From a virus: a DNA stretch of 26,176 nt. A model generated the notes under the pieces. The model did no database searches. It was not told the origin of the DNA and saw only the letters and a program-made list of their open reading frames with translations. A program made the translations under genes and the position numbers. Shown piece after piece: positions 5,179 to 12,779 of the stretch (position 1 is its first letter; each line of letters starts with the position of its first letter). The stretch lies in the IMG/VR virus record IMGVR_UViG_3300047408_000176, positions 1-26,176 of that record; one strand, written 5' to 3'.

Positions 5179-6008
5179 GCGGCCTCGAGCTTCGTCAGCC
5201 GATCGATCAGCGAAGAGGCTTCGCCCTTGCTGAGACTGTCGCGGAGCGGACCCCAATGGAGCTCGCCGTCATCGGCCGTGTTCTTCGCGCCCTCGATCCA
5301 CAGGTCTGGGTCGGTGTCGCGCATCCGAGCCACAGCCAGGTAGAGGTGTTCCGTGTGGAGGCGGTCAGCGGCACGCAGCTTTGAGACGACGACGTCAAGC
5401 TTCTTCTTTTGGGCTGCACTTGCGGACACAGGCTCGTCCTTCTGGACAGGCTCAAACATCTCCTCGAAGGTGGCGCCAGGTAGCTCTGTCTTCTGGGATG
5501 ATTCAGCGGGGGACGGCCGCGCGTTAGGCGCTTCCGAGACGGACGGGTCCGCCTGTGGTTCCCCCGCCGAAACGTGTCCATTAGACGACGCCGAAAGATC
5601 TTCCTTCGACCAGAGATCGAGACCAACACCAAAGCGCATCGCAGCGTTCCGGAGCGCGTCGCCGATGATCTCTTTCGTGCCTTTGCCGTTCGTCTCGTCG
5701 CCATAACCGGGCCGGGTAACCTCGCCGATCGTCAGCTCGATCCAGAGTCCGCCCTTCGCGTCGAGCAGCGGCAGTCCGCGCTCGTCGACGGCTAGCGGCT
5801 TCCATGTCCATTCACGGTCGACCTGTCGAAGGCGATCTGTGATGGCGGCGTGTCCGACGTAGTCGAGGTGGACGGCCGGCAGTCCGTGATATCCGCCGCA
5901 TTCAGAGCACTTACCACGCGGATTGTCGCGCTTCGTCGGTTTCGGAAGCTTGCCAATCTGCTCGCTATCGAATGGTTTGCGGAGTGCTGCGTCCTGTTCA
6001 GGAGTCAT
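5175..6008 (-). CDS. Rad52/ERF-like single-strand annealing protein
   Basis: The 277-aa protein starts at ATG 6008 (ATGA overlap with the preceding gene). A CSECGGYH metal-like knuckle near residue 30 leads into the core: HLDYVGHAAITDRLRQVD, EWTWKP, a strand GGLWIELTIGEV, GYGDE, then KEIIGDALRNAAMRFGVGLDLW. This order, with the KxxxxDALxxAAxRFGxG signature, is that of Rad52/Rad22- and ERF-type phage annealing proteins. The middle (about 140-190) is a Ser/Pro/Glu-rich linker, and the C-terminal 80 residues are helical. It would anneal single-stranded DNA in recombination or circularisation. It is the first recognisable DNA-metabolism gene of the early operon. Confidence 0.75.
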   Translation of the reverse strand: MTPEQDAALRKPFDSEQIGKLPKPTKRDNPRGKCSECGGYHGLPAVHLDYVGHAAITDRLRQVDREWTWKPLAVDERGLPLLDAKGGLWIELTIGEVTRPGYGDETNGKGTKEIIGDALRNAAMRFGVGLDLWSKEDLSASSNGHVSAGEPQADPSVSEAPNARPSPAESSQKTELPGATFEEMFEPVQKDEPVSASAAQKKKLDVVVSKLRAADRLHTEHLYLAVARMRDTDPDLWIEGAKNTADDGELHWGPLRDSLSKGEASSLIDRLTKLEAA

Positions 6009-6169
6009 GCGTACCTTTTCGCCCACGCGATGTAGGCCTTCATGAATGCCGCAGCCAACTCCGACGACATCGATCTGGTCGGCTCGCCGTCCCCGCCCCA
6101 CGCAGGGGGTCTCTGCGGCTTCGTCATGGATTTGCGCGGGATTGAGGACGGCGAGCCCACCAGACTCAC
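6005..6169 (-). CDS. 54-aa hypothetical protein
   Basis: The GTG at 6169 overlaps the previous stop in GTGA and the stop overlaps the annealing-protein ATG. An internal ATG at 6127 (40 aa) is the alternative start. The N-terminal half is proline/basic and disordered (PSSIPRKSMTKPQRPPAWGG). The C-terminal half is a helix ending AFMKAYIAWAKRYA. No domain is recognised. Confidence 0.6.
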   Translation of the reverse strand: MSLVGSPSSIPRKSMTKPQRPPAWGGDGEPTRSMSSELAAAFMKAYIAWAKRYA

Positions 6170-6576
6170 CTGAGCCCTGCCGTTAGCGGACCCGTCACGA
6201 CTTCGCACGTCGCATACGTCTGTATCCGCGCCAGCGAGTTAGACCGGTTCCAGAGGCTGAACGTCCAGCCGGTCTCGTTCAGCGTCGGCCACGACGCGAG
6301 CGGCACAAGCTGCCCTGTGTAGTTCACGCCGGGGTTGATGCGGAACCCGCCGGCGAACGCCTGCGACCCGGACGGGCATGTCGCTGTTGCGGCGCCTGCC
6401 TGTCCGGCGGGAATGTCGACGTAACCGGTCGACGCTCGCGTAAGCAGCGAGCCGGCGAGCCGGTTGAGTGGGATGCTGTGCGGCCGGATTGAGTGGCCGT
6501 TGACCTGGACTGCGGCGTAGGTGCCGCCGGATGAGACGAGGGCGGCGACGATCGCCGCGATGATTGCGCTCTTCAT
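6166..6576 (-). CDS. Exported protein, 136 aa
   Basis: The ATG at 6576 overlaps the HTH stop in ATGA. Residues 2-23 (KSAIIAAIVAALVSSGGTYA) form a signal peptide or N-terminal anchor. A short motif AVQVNGHSIRPHSIPLNRL follows. Such a VNG...IxxxSI pattern occurs behind the signal segment in many exported actinobacterial proteins. The mature part is beta-rich with two cysteines (TATCPSGS and ATCEVV) likely forming a disulfide, and ends VVTGPLTAGL. Its place directly behind the early regulator suggests a superinfection or cell-surface role, but this is inference. Confidence 0.75.
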   Translation of the reverse strand: MKSAIIAAIVAALVSSGGTYAAVQVNGHSIRPHSIPLNRLAGSLLTRASTGYVDIPAGQAGAATATCPSGSQAFAGGFRINPGVNYTGQLVPLASWPTLNETGWTFSLWNRSNSLARIQTYATCEVVTGPLTAGLR

Positions 6577-6770
6577 GCCGCGACTCCGTCCTCGATGTCT
6601 TCCGCCGCGACGCCGTAATACGCGGCGAACACCAGCACCCACCGTCGCGGCAGCGGCGTATCCCGTGTCTCGAGCCGGTACAGGGTCCGCTCGCTGATGT
6701 CGAGATCAGCGGCGACACGGGTACGGCTCTTCCCGCTGAGAGTCCTAAGCTCTTTGATGACGTTCGGCAA
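6573..6770 (-). CDS. Small HTH (Xre/Cro-like) regulator
   Basis: The 65-aa protein is almost entirely a helix-turn-helix domain: IKELRTLSGKSRTRVAADL, then the recognition region DISERTLYRLETRD. Its last helices (WVLVFAAYYGV) pack the fold. The only possible start is TTG at 6770, because an in-frame stop lies just upstream. No Shine-Dalgarno is present, and the TTG is about 10 bases past the -10 element, so the mRNA is probably leaderless or nearly so. It is the first gene of the early operon and faces the repressor across the operators. This makes it a Cro-like or early activator candidate. Confidence 0.8.
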   Translation of the reverse strand: MPNVIKELRTLSGKSRTRVAADLDISERTLYRLETRDTPLPRRWVLVFAAYYGVAAEDIEDGVAA

Positions 6771-6772
6771 GA

Positions 6773-6828
6773 TGTCCGGACTTTACACCCGGACACTTTC
6801 TGTGTCAAGATGTCCGGAACATGTCCGA
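6773..6828. promoter_or_regulatory. Operator cluster, TGTCCGG-type half-sites
   Basis: Four related half-sites lie between and into the two divergent HTH genes: TGTCCGG at 6773-6779, its inverse CCGGACA at 6789-6795, TGTCCGG at 6811-6817 and TGTCCGA at 6822-6828. The first two form a perfect 7-bp inverted repeat with a 9-bp spacer. The last two are direct repeats 11 bp apart, one helical turn. This is the arrangement expected of a lysis-lysogeny switch. Which HTH protein binds is not known. Confidence 0.75.
6780..6808 (-). promoter_or_regulatory. Early (leftward) sigma70-type promoter
   Basis: On the minus strand TTGACA (6808-6803) is a perfect -35 box. TAAAGT (6785-6780) is a 4/6 match to the -10 box, and the spacer is exactly 17 bases. 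The expected transcription start is around 6773, directly before the TTG start codon at 6770. Operator half-sites overlap the -10 element and the spacer, so a repressor bound there would block it. Confidence 0.75.
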
Positions 6829-7255
6829 CCTTTACCTCGAGTTGCGGTCCAGAATCCCGGTGGTGGCTGACCGGACTGCGGTAGGTCGTGACCGCCTCGA
6901 TGCCGCGCAGCGCGCGGTGGGGCTGTCAAACGAGCGTCTAGCTCGCCTAATCCCGATCAGTGAGAAGACGTGGCGGCGGTGGAAGGACCGCGGCGAGGTG
7001 CCTACGTACGCGCTTCCAAAGGTGGCGCAAGCCCTTCGTCTTGAACTGGTGTCTGTGCAACCACCGCTAGACGAGCTCGGCCCCGTCGATGACGTCGGCC
7101 CTCGGCGCCTCCTGGAAGAGATTGGAATGGCAGCGCATGACGGTCTTGAGGGTCAGGCGGAGATATTGAGTCGCCTCGCAGCGATCGAAGCAAAGCTTGA
7201 TGCGCTAGACGCGCGTCAGCTAGCTCGGCCAGCACCGAGACGTCGCGGTGGTTGA
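6821..7255 (+). CDS. HTH protein, likely immunity repressor
   Basis: The 144-aa protein has an N-terminal helical segment. An HTH follows at about residues 25-70 (RLDAAQRAVGLSNERLARLIPISEKTWRRWKDRG), with a supporting helix ALPKVAQALRLEL. A linker and a C-terminal coiled coil (ILSRLAAIEAKLDALDARQL) suitable for dimerisation come next, then a basic tail. The ATG at 6821 has no Shine-Dalgarno and overlaps an operator half-site, so its message is probably leaderless. It is one of only two plus-strand genes and stands opposite the early operon, the usual place of a lysogeny repressor. It lacks the S24 autocleavage domain, so induction would not be LexA-like. Confidence 0.75.
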   Translation: MSDLYLELRSRIPVVADRTAVGRDRLDAAQRAVGLSNERLARLIPISEKTWRRWKDRGEVPTYALPKVAQALRLELVSVQPPLDELGPVDDVGPRRLLEEIGMAAHDGLEGQAEILSRLAAIEAKLDALDARQLARPAPRRRGG

Positions 7256-7335
7256 TCCCCCGATTCTCCAGCACGTCCGGCGGGGAGACTATCCGGTCCG
7301 CTGCCTCGACGCCATACCCCGAACGGAGGACTGAG

Positions 7336-7551
7336 ATGCGATTCAGAGAATCCAGCACCGCCCCATCCAAAGAGGCCGCAGCCTACGAAGGCCAACGATG
7401 GGAGTACCGCGCACGCAACCTGAAGAAGGTCGCAGGCATCTCCATCGAGGCCGACTTCAATGAGCACGGCGCCGCCGGCTGGGAGTTCTGTGCCGTGGCG
7501 GACGGCTACGCCATCTTCAAACGCAAGAAAACAGCGGCTCTCGAGGCGTAG
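7336..7551 (+). CDS. DUF4177-like small protein
   Basis: The start is ATG at 7336, with GGAGG about 7 bases upstream; an in-frame ATG at 7252 lacks such a site. The 71-aa product contains the DUF4177 pattern: RWEYRARNL, then a helix with DFNEHGAAGWEFCAV, a strand DGYAIFKRKK, and a short tail. DUF4177 is widespread in bacteria and phages and its function is unknown. It is probably transcribed with the repressor and so could be expressed in the lysogen. Its stop codon directly abuts the stop of the opposing holin-like gene. Confidence 0.8.
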   Translation: MRFRESSTAPSKEAAAYEGQRWEYRARNLKKVAGISIEADFNEHGAAGWEFCAVADGYAIFKRKKTAALEA

Positions 7552-7722
7552 CTACTTCTTCGCGTCGGCTCGACCGGCCAACGCACCGATGAGGGCGACG
7601 AATCCGATGCCGATGATGCGTTCATCGACGGGTTTGCCGGCGATCGTGATGACCGTGTAGCTGAGGATCACGGCGACCAATGCGATGAAGAGGAGGAAGG
7701 CATGGTCTTCGAAGAGCTTCAT
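7552..7722 (-). CDS. Holin-like membrane protein, 56 aa
   Basis: The start is ATG at 7722 with GGGAG 8 bases upstream. Two hydrophobic segments (FLLFIALVAVILSYTVITIA, about residues 9-28, and IIGIGFVALIGALAG, about 36-50) are separated by a GKPVDER loop. The tail is charged, RADAKK. It is the last gene of the late operon, behind the amidase and the coiled-coil membrane protein, the position expected for a small holin. The holin role is inference from topology and context. Confidence 0.7.
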   Translation of the reverse strand: MKLFEDHAFLLFIALVAVILSYTVITIAGKPVDERIIGIGFVALIGALAGRADAKK

Positions 7723-7733
7723 AATGTGTCTCC

Positions 7734-8195
7734 CTAGCGGTGCGTCAGATAGTTGGCGAGGGCGATGATGACTCCGAGGATCAAAGTCGCCCCGATGAGC
7801 GCCGAATACAACGTCCCCTTCGTGATTCTCGCGCCGGATTCTTCGCCCTCACGCAAATCGATCTTCTGCGAGAGCGCCCGCAAGTCGGAGGCGTTGCGGT
7901 CGATTGAGGCTTGCAGCTTCTCGCCCAGCGCCGTCATCGCATCGCGGGTGACGAAGTTGGCTGCCTGGTCTGAGAGTGTCGCCCGGAACTCGTTGACGCC
8001 TTCGAAGCGTCGCTCGGTCGCCTCAAGGGCGAGGTCGACGGCGCGCTGCATCGATTCGAACCGTGCCTCCGACCGCCGTTCGACCGCCTGGATCTCGGCG
8101 TGGAGGTATTCGCGGAGGCTGACGTCGGTGCCTTCGGATGATCCCCTCGCTGGGTCGGTGCTGCGACTCGCTCCGCCTCCAGGGTCATCGCTCAA
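7734..8195 (-). CDS. Coiled-coil protein with C-terminal membrane anchor (lysis cassette)
   Basis: The 153-aa protein starts at TTG 8195, which shares a TTGA with the amidase stop; no better start fits. A flexible Gly/Ser N-terminus leads to a long coiled coil (LREYLHAEIQAVERRSEARF through ERRFEGVNEFRATLSDQ), then an SIDRN...SQKID helix. One transmembrane segment follows near the end (TLYSALIGATLILGVIIALANYL). The ERRFEGVNEFR signature is common in phage proteins encoded beside holins. A role as a second holin or holin modulator, similar in layout to XhlA-type proteins, is likely but unproven. Confidence 0.75.
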   Translation of the reverse strand: MSDDPGGGASRSTDPARGSSEGTDVSLREYLHAEIQAVERRSEARFESMQRAVDLALEATERRFEGVNEFRATLSDQAANFVTRDAMTALGEKLQASIDRNASDLRALSQKIDLREGEESGARITKGTLYSALIGATLILGVIIALANYLTHR

Positions 8196-8782
8196 GCCTT
8201 GCCCCACATGTGTCTGAACCCCCCACGGTGGAACTCGCTTCTGACGAGCGCAGAGAATGCATGCCACAGCGACAGATCAGTCGTCGGACAGGAAGTGTGT
8301 CCACCGCCGAGCTGCCCTAGATCGCCATGACGGCAGAACCCGCGGCTGTGAACGATGCCGCTCGAGGTGAGCGCATGGGCGGGAAGGTGATAGTGGTGCA
8401 ACAGGTAGGCGACCATGTGGGCGAGCTGGTGGAAACCGGCCGGGTCATGACCCAACCAGATCGCATCCGCCGACTCGACCTCCACCGAGTCCGGGTTGTA
8501 ATACGCCTCCGCCCATGCCTTCTGATGCCACGGCACCATCTGGGTCGCCTCACCCGGCACCGCAGAACCGGGATAGACGATATGCGCGGACACCTGCGAC
8601 TTCGGCTGTTTGAAGTAGTCAATCACACCCTGATAGGACCGGGCTTCGGCGTGTTCGTCGGTGAACCGGACACCCCAACGGTGAACGACAACCAGCCGGA
8701 TCGGTGTGTCGGCACGGGTGCCACAGTTGTGGGTGGGCTCCCATTTCAGTTCGGGGAGTTGATGTGGGTTTACGTCGTTCAT
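8192..8782 (-). CDS. Endolysin: N-acetylmuramoyl-L-alanine amidase (Amidase_2/PGRP)
   Basis: The 196-aa protein is a single PGRP-type amidase domain. The strand IRLVVVHRWG carries the first zinc ligand H34, and SQVSAHIVY supplies the conserved active-site region. WHQKAWAEAYYNPDSVEVE is the substrate groove with the usual N-x-x-S-V-x-x-E pattern. RGFCRHGDLGQLGGGHTSCP holds the likely remaining ligands H152 and C165. It cuts the amide bond between muramic acid and the stem peptide. There is no signal peptide and no separate wall-binding domain, so release would depend on the holin. The next gene is coupled through TTGA. Confidence 0.92.
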   Translation of the reverse strand: MNDVNPHQLPELKWEPTHNCGTRADTPIRLVVVHRWGVRFTDEHAEARSYQGVIDYFKQPKSQVSAHIVYPGSAVPGEATQMVPWHQKAWAEAYYNPDSVEVESADAIWLGHDPAGFHQLAHMVAYLLHHYHLPAHALTSSGIVHSRGFCRHGDLGQLGGGHTSCPTTDLSLWHAFSALVRSEFHRGGFRHMWGKA

Positions 8783-8785
8783 CCG

Positions 8786-9370
8786 CTAGTCGGATACGGC
8801 CAGGGCTGCGTTGGTCATCATGTCCCACTTTCCCGTCGTGAAGTTGAAGACGAATCCCCAGACGGTTCCTAGACCGTTCCCAGGGCCGGCGGTGCCGGGT
8901 CCGGCATAGGCAGCGTTCCAAGTGATCGTGAGGGCGCCACCGGTTGCGTTGTGGACGATGATGAACATCATCGCCGTCACATTCGCTGCCGGCGTATCAA
9001 CGGGCGCAGCAACGGTCAAAGTCGATGCCGGAGTAGTCGTGCAGTTGACACGGTTTACGAGCCGCCTTCCACCAGGCGTATACGTGTTCGGCATCGCCAA
9101 ACTCGCTGTCGCGCTCCCCATGTAAATATTCCCGTCACCAACAGATGTGCCAAGCAGGCTGGCGATCGACGCTTGCAAGCGGTTGATCGTGGTGTCCGCG
9201 TTGCCCAACTGAATCCCCGACGGACGCAGGAACTGGCCGCCAGCCGTCAGGTCGATAGCCGCGCCACTGTCACCGTGCAGGTAGGCGAGGTTGTCGATGA
9301 TGTGGGCGTTGTAGATGGCAGCCGTGACAAGGAACCCGGTCGCCTGGTCGACTGGTGTGGTCCATGCCAT
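8786..9370 (-). CDS. Tail-associated structural protein, 194 aa
   Basis: It begins MAWTTPVDQATGFLVTAA, followed by YNAHIIDNLAYLHGDSGAA. This N-terminus (W..P..., G.LVTAA..N..I.DNL.YL) recurs in tail-tip or fibre-attached proteins of actinophages. After a linker the C-terminal half is beta-rich, with GTVWGFVFNFTTGKWDMM near the end. The gene lies between the last minor tail genes and the endolysin, where receptor-binding or tail-spike accessory proteins are encoded. The exact function is not established. The ATG at 9370 abuts the preceding stop. Confidence 0.7.
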   Translation of the reverse strand: MAWTTPVDQATGFLVTAAIYNAHIIDNLAYLHGDSGAAIDLTAGGQFLRPSGIQLGNADTTINRLQASIASLLGTSVGDGNIYMGSATASLAMPNTYTPGGRRLVNRVNCTTTPASTLTVAAPVDTPAANVTAMMFIIVHNATGGALTITWNAAYAGPGTAGPGNGLGTVWGFVFNFTTGKWDMMTNAALAVSD

Positions 9371-9781
9371 TTAGACCGCGACTCCGTGCATCAGGTTCTC
9401 CCTTTTTAGGTCGTCGACTGATTCGGGTGGCCGCCAATTCCGCGACGACGGTACCGGCCGGAGTTCGAGCAGCCGGTCGACCGTCTCAGCTACATGCTCA
9501 TCGGGCAGCTCAACAAGGATCGGGTGATGGCCGACGCTCACGTTGCGGCATTCGCAGCAGAAGAACTCGCGGTCGCTGAACCGGACCATCTCGACGCCAC
9601 GGCAGCCTTCCTCCGGGCAGCGTGCAACCCAGACGCCGCCAGAGACATACGCGGTCGTTATGCGCTCGGTTGAGACTCCCGGCGCAGGGGGTGTGTAGTC
9701 CTGGACGCTGTTGGGGTTGTGTGTTGCGTGTTCGGCGAGTGTGACATCGGAGCCGAAATAGCTTTCGAAGTAGGCGAGCAT
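9371..9781 (-). CDS. Hypothetical protein with zinc-ribbon-like cysteines (tail region)
   Basis: The ATG at 9781 shares one base with the stop of the 410-aa tail protein (TGATG). The 136-aa product has an N-terminal ESYFGSDVTLAEHATHNPN segment. A four-cysteine cluster RCPEEGCRG...FFCCECRNV follows (about residues 54-78), resembling a zinc ribbon. The C-terminal helices include DEHVAETVDRLLELR. It sits among minor tail genes, but a zinc ribbon is unusual for a virion protein. It could be a chaperone, or a small tail-tip component. Confidence 0.65.
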   Translation of the reverse strand: MLAYFESYFGSDVTLAEHATHNPNSVQDYTPPAPGVSTERITTAYVSGGVWVARCPEEGCRGVEMVRFSDREFFCCECRNVSVGHHPILVELPDEHVAETVDRLLELRPVPSSRNWRPPESVDDLKRENLMHGVAV

Positions 9782-11013
9782 CAGTAGGCCAGCTTCGTCG
9801 TCTGGCCGAGCAACCCATATACCGGGTCGCCGAGCACCCAGTAGCTTTGAATATCGGCGGGTGACAACGGCACATGCACGCGCCAGTCCTTTCCGACGTG
9901 CACGTCGTCGCCGTATCCCTCACAGAACTCGGTCAACGCAATCGTCCCGGCCGGAGCGCGTAACCGACGTTTGAAGATCACTTTGCTGCTGGTGTCCAGC
10001 GCGAGGATCGTCGGCCACAACGCCGGGTTTGCGGCGCCGATCAGCGTCACATCCGGGATCCGGGTGACCGGAGTCGAGTAACGGTTCGCGACATACTGAG
10101 CAGCACTCAAAGCCTCAGCCACGTTCGTCGCCAGATACGTACCGGACGGCGGATAGTTCAATGTCGTGTTGAAATAGCTGGCCGTCCCAGCCGGGACCGT
10201 GACCGTCTGGATCGCGCCGCCGGATGGTGTGACGTTCACGATTGGCCACACGTCCCCATACTGCGGCTGCGGATCATCCGCATATGGGATCTCGGTGAAA
10301 GTGTCACCGATCGTTCCTTGCGGGTTCACGCTTGAGCCGCCGGTCAGTCGACGATGGCGGTCGTGGAAGTTGACGATCCCGGCACCGTCTGCGTAGACGA
10401 CCCCGTTCTCCGTCGCGGCGATGTCCTTCAACCGTTGCGCTGCATAGGAACCGGTGGCGAGGACGCCCGACGCGACAATCGTGCTGTTGCCCGTGTCGAG
10501 GACGGGTGCGCCACCTCCCGCGTTCGGGAAGCCGGCGGCGGTGAGGACGTCACCGATCGCAGCCCCGGAAAGTTTCGCGCCGAACGACTGGCCCTGAAGG
10601 TCGTAGATCTGCATCGGCGTCAAGGCGTCCGTGAGTTGCAACGTCACCGTCTGGTCTTTGCCGGCTTGCGCCCAACTCTGCGGCCAGTCGTTGATGTAAC
10701 CCCAGTAACGGTTGTAGGTGACGCCCAACCATTGCGCCCTGACGCGGCAACGCCTGAATTTCTTCAGGCCGCCGAAGTAGGGGCCGGTTGTGTTGTCGGG
10801 TGTGAAGCGGGCGTCGTCGTTGCGGAGCATGATCGTCGCGCCGGCTGGACCCGGCTGGTCGAATTCGTTGGATCGGACGGGCTGCCTCGAGTAGCTGACG
10901 AGGTAGGGGGTGATGTCCGTCCATGTTTGGGTGACGGAGGTCGGGTCGTTCTGGTAGTCGAACGACACTTCGATCGTCGGGTTGTTTGAGCCGAGGACGT
11001 TGAGGAACGCCAT
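9781..11013 (-). CDS. Minor tail protein, 410 aa
   Basis: The ATG at 11013 overlaps the tape-measure stop by one base. The N-terminal 100 residues (IEVSFDYQNDP, TWTDITPYLVSYS, GATIMLRNDDARFTP, FRRCRVRAQW, YNRYWGYINDWP) match the galectin-like/Dit-type N-terminus of siphoviral tail proteins encoded directly after the tape measure. The middle region is rich in beta strands with Gly/Ala/Thr loops, and the C-terminus ends YWVLGDPVYGLLGQTTKLAY. It likely forms part of the tail tip or baseplate. No peptidase or lectin motif was identified. Confidence 0.8.
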   Translation of the reverse strand: MAFLNVLGSNNPTIEVSFDYQNDPTSVTQTWTDITPYLVSYSRQPVRSNEFDQPGPAGATIMLRNDDARFTPDNTTGPYFGGLKKFRRCRVRAQWLGVTYNRYWGYINDWPQSWAQAGKDQTVTLQLTDALTPMQIYDLQGQSFGAKLSGAAIGDVLTAAGFPNAGGGAPVLDTGNSTIVASGVLATGSYAAQRLKDIAATENGVVYADGAGIVNFHDRHRRLTGGSSVNPQGTIGDTFTEIPYADDPQPQYGDVWPIVNVTPSGGAIQTVTVPAGTASYFNTTLNYPPSGTYLATNVAEALSAAQYVANRYSTPVTRIPDVTLIGAANPALWPTILALDTSSKVIFKRRLRAPAGTIALTEFCEGYGDDVHVGKDWRVHVPLSPADIQSYWVLGDPVYGLLGQTTKLAY

Positions 11014-12779
11014 TAGTTCGCCTTGATCGCCTGCTGGAGTTGCGGAACACGGCCGCCGCGCAACTGCGTCGCGAGTTGGTTAGCAAGCGTCCTAGCGAAC
11101 GCTGCGTCGACGGTGCCGTAGACGGGTCCGACGTTGATGGTGTGCCCGCCCCCGCCAGCACCAGCAGCGCCACCGCCGCTCGGTAGTGCGGCTGTTGCGC
11201 CTGCGCTGATCTTCGGCCCGATCGAAGCCGCCAACCCATAGACACCAGGTAGCGCACTCTCCATCCCCGCCTGCAACCCACCAATGATCGCCTGACCAGC
11301 CGGGACCAATAGGACACGGTCCACCTCGAGGGGCCCCTTCAACGACTTGATCTTCCCGGCGATGCTCCCAGCCAGGTTCTCGACGTCATGGAGCTTCGAT
11401 TTGAGCCCGTCGAGCAGTCCTTGGATGATTGAGGCGCCGGCGTTGTAGAGCAGCCTGGAGAGGTTGCCGAGCGCGGCGACGATTTTGCCGGGAAGCGACT
11501 TGACGAGGTTCACGACGGCCGCGATCCCGGCTGTCACGCGGGATGTGATCCCGTCCCATGCGTTACCGATCGCGTTCCTGACGGCGTTGAAGGCGGCGGC
11601 GGCGTCCTGTTTGATCTGGCCCCAATGCGTCGCGATCAGAACGACCAGGCCGCCGAGTCCGCCAGTCATGATCGTGACCAGCGCGACAGCGAACGCCCGC
11701 CAGTGGTCCTTTACGAAGTTGATGCCCGCCTCGAAGACCTGTTTGACGTCGCTCCACAGGCCTTTGAAGAACGATGAGATGGCTCCCCAGTGTTTGATGA
11801 TCTCGTAGGCGGCGGCGGCCAGAATGCCGATTGCGATGACGACAGCGCCGACGGTCAGGATGATCGGGCCGAGCGATGCGTCCATGATGAAGTTCGCAAC
11901 AGCTACAGCCTTGACCGCAACCGAGAGTGCGAGCAGGCCGCCAGCGAGAAGCGCAATCGCAGCAACAGCGATCTTCGCGGTCGTTGTGTGCTTCGCCAGA
12001 TAGCCGGTGAACGCGGCCAGCTTCGCCGACACGGCCGTCAATACCGGTAGCAGCGCCGATCCAAGGTTCTCCTCGAGCGCGCCAAGCTGGGCGTGCATCT
12101 GAGCCAACCCGCCCTGCGCCGTATCCGCGAACGCCTGCGCCTGACCGTGCATCTTGTCTCGGACAAGCTGGATCACCTGTGCGGCGGTTCGCTGTTTGTC
12201 GGTGAGCTTCGCAGTCGCGAGCGCAGCGTTGTACGCCTGCGTCGTGTGGTCCTTGAACGCCAGTTTCACCTTGTCCTCAGCCGTCGTCACCGGCTGCAAC
12301 GAAAGACCGAGTGCCTTCGTCGCGCGCTGTGACCCGGCCATCGCCATAGTCAACGTCTTCGACGCTGAAGCCAGATCCATGTGCTTGAACCGGGCCAGAT
12401 CCTCAGCCGTCGACAGGTCCGACATCGCACCGTGGACGTTGTGGGTGGCGACGATCAGGCTGCCGAGCGAGTTGCGGACGTCCTCGTTGCTGAACCCGAG
12501 GTTGCGACTCGACGATTCCGCCGTGTCGATCGCGCCCTTGTAATCGTCCACGTTCAACCCGGCCGTCTTGAACGCGGCACCGAGGCGGGCAGTCTCTACC
12601 TGTGCATCCGCGGCCGCCTTCACCGACTTCTCGAGGCCGATCGCCAACCCGCCGGCGATCGCCAACCCGGCCACACCAGCAACACGCCCCATCTGGCGGG
12701 TCTTCCCGGCCGCCTTGTCGAGCTCGGCGCCGAACTGGCGGGCGTCACCGAGGATCTGGACGATGAGCGCCCTAGCCAT
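11013..12779 (-). CDS. Tape measure protein
   Basis: The 588-aa protein starts MARALIVQILGDARQFG. An amphipathic helical region follows with the TMP-type motifs AQVETARLGAAF and ALEENLGSALLPVL. Hydrophobic segments lie at about residues 265-330 (AAIALLAGGLLALSVAVK and LTVGAVVIAIGILAAAAYE), followed by tryptophan-containing repeats of the HWGAISSFFKGLW kind. It ends in a Gly-rich tail. It sets tail length; at about 1.5 angstrom per residue this predicts a tail near 90 nm. The start overlaps the end of the frameshifted chaperone by 8 bp. No lysozyme or peptidase domain is seen. Confidence 0.92.
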   Translation of the reverse strand: MARALIVQILGDARQFGAELDKAAGKTRQMGRVAGVAGLAIAGGLAIGLEKSVKAAADAQVETARLGAAFKTAGLNVDDYKGAIDTAESSSRNLGFSNEDVRNSLGSLIVATHNVHGAMSDLSTAEDLARFKHMDLASASKTLTMAMAGSQRATKALGLSLQPVTTAEDKVKLAFKDHTTQAYNAALATAKLTDKQRTAAQVIQLVRDKMHGQAQAFADTAQGGLAQMHAQLGALEENLGSALLPVLTAVSAKLAAFTGYLAKHTTTAKIAVAAIALLAGGLLALSVAVKAVAVANFIMDASLGPIILTVGAVVIAIGILAAAAYEIIKHWGAISSFFKGLWSDVKQVFEAGINFVKDHWRAFAVALVTIMTGGLGGLVVLIATHWGQIKQDAAAAFNAVRNAIGNAWDGITSRVTAGIAAVVNLVKSLPGKIVAALGNLSRLLYNAGASIIQGLLDGLKSKLHDVENLAGSIAGKIKSLKGPLEVDRVLLVPAGQAIIGGLQAGMESALPGVYGLAASIGPKISAGATAALPSGGGAAGAGGGGHTINVGPVYGTVDAAFARTLANQLATQLRGGRVPQLQQAIKAN

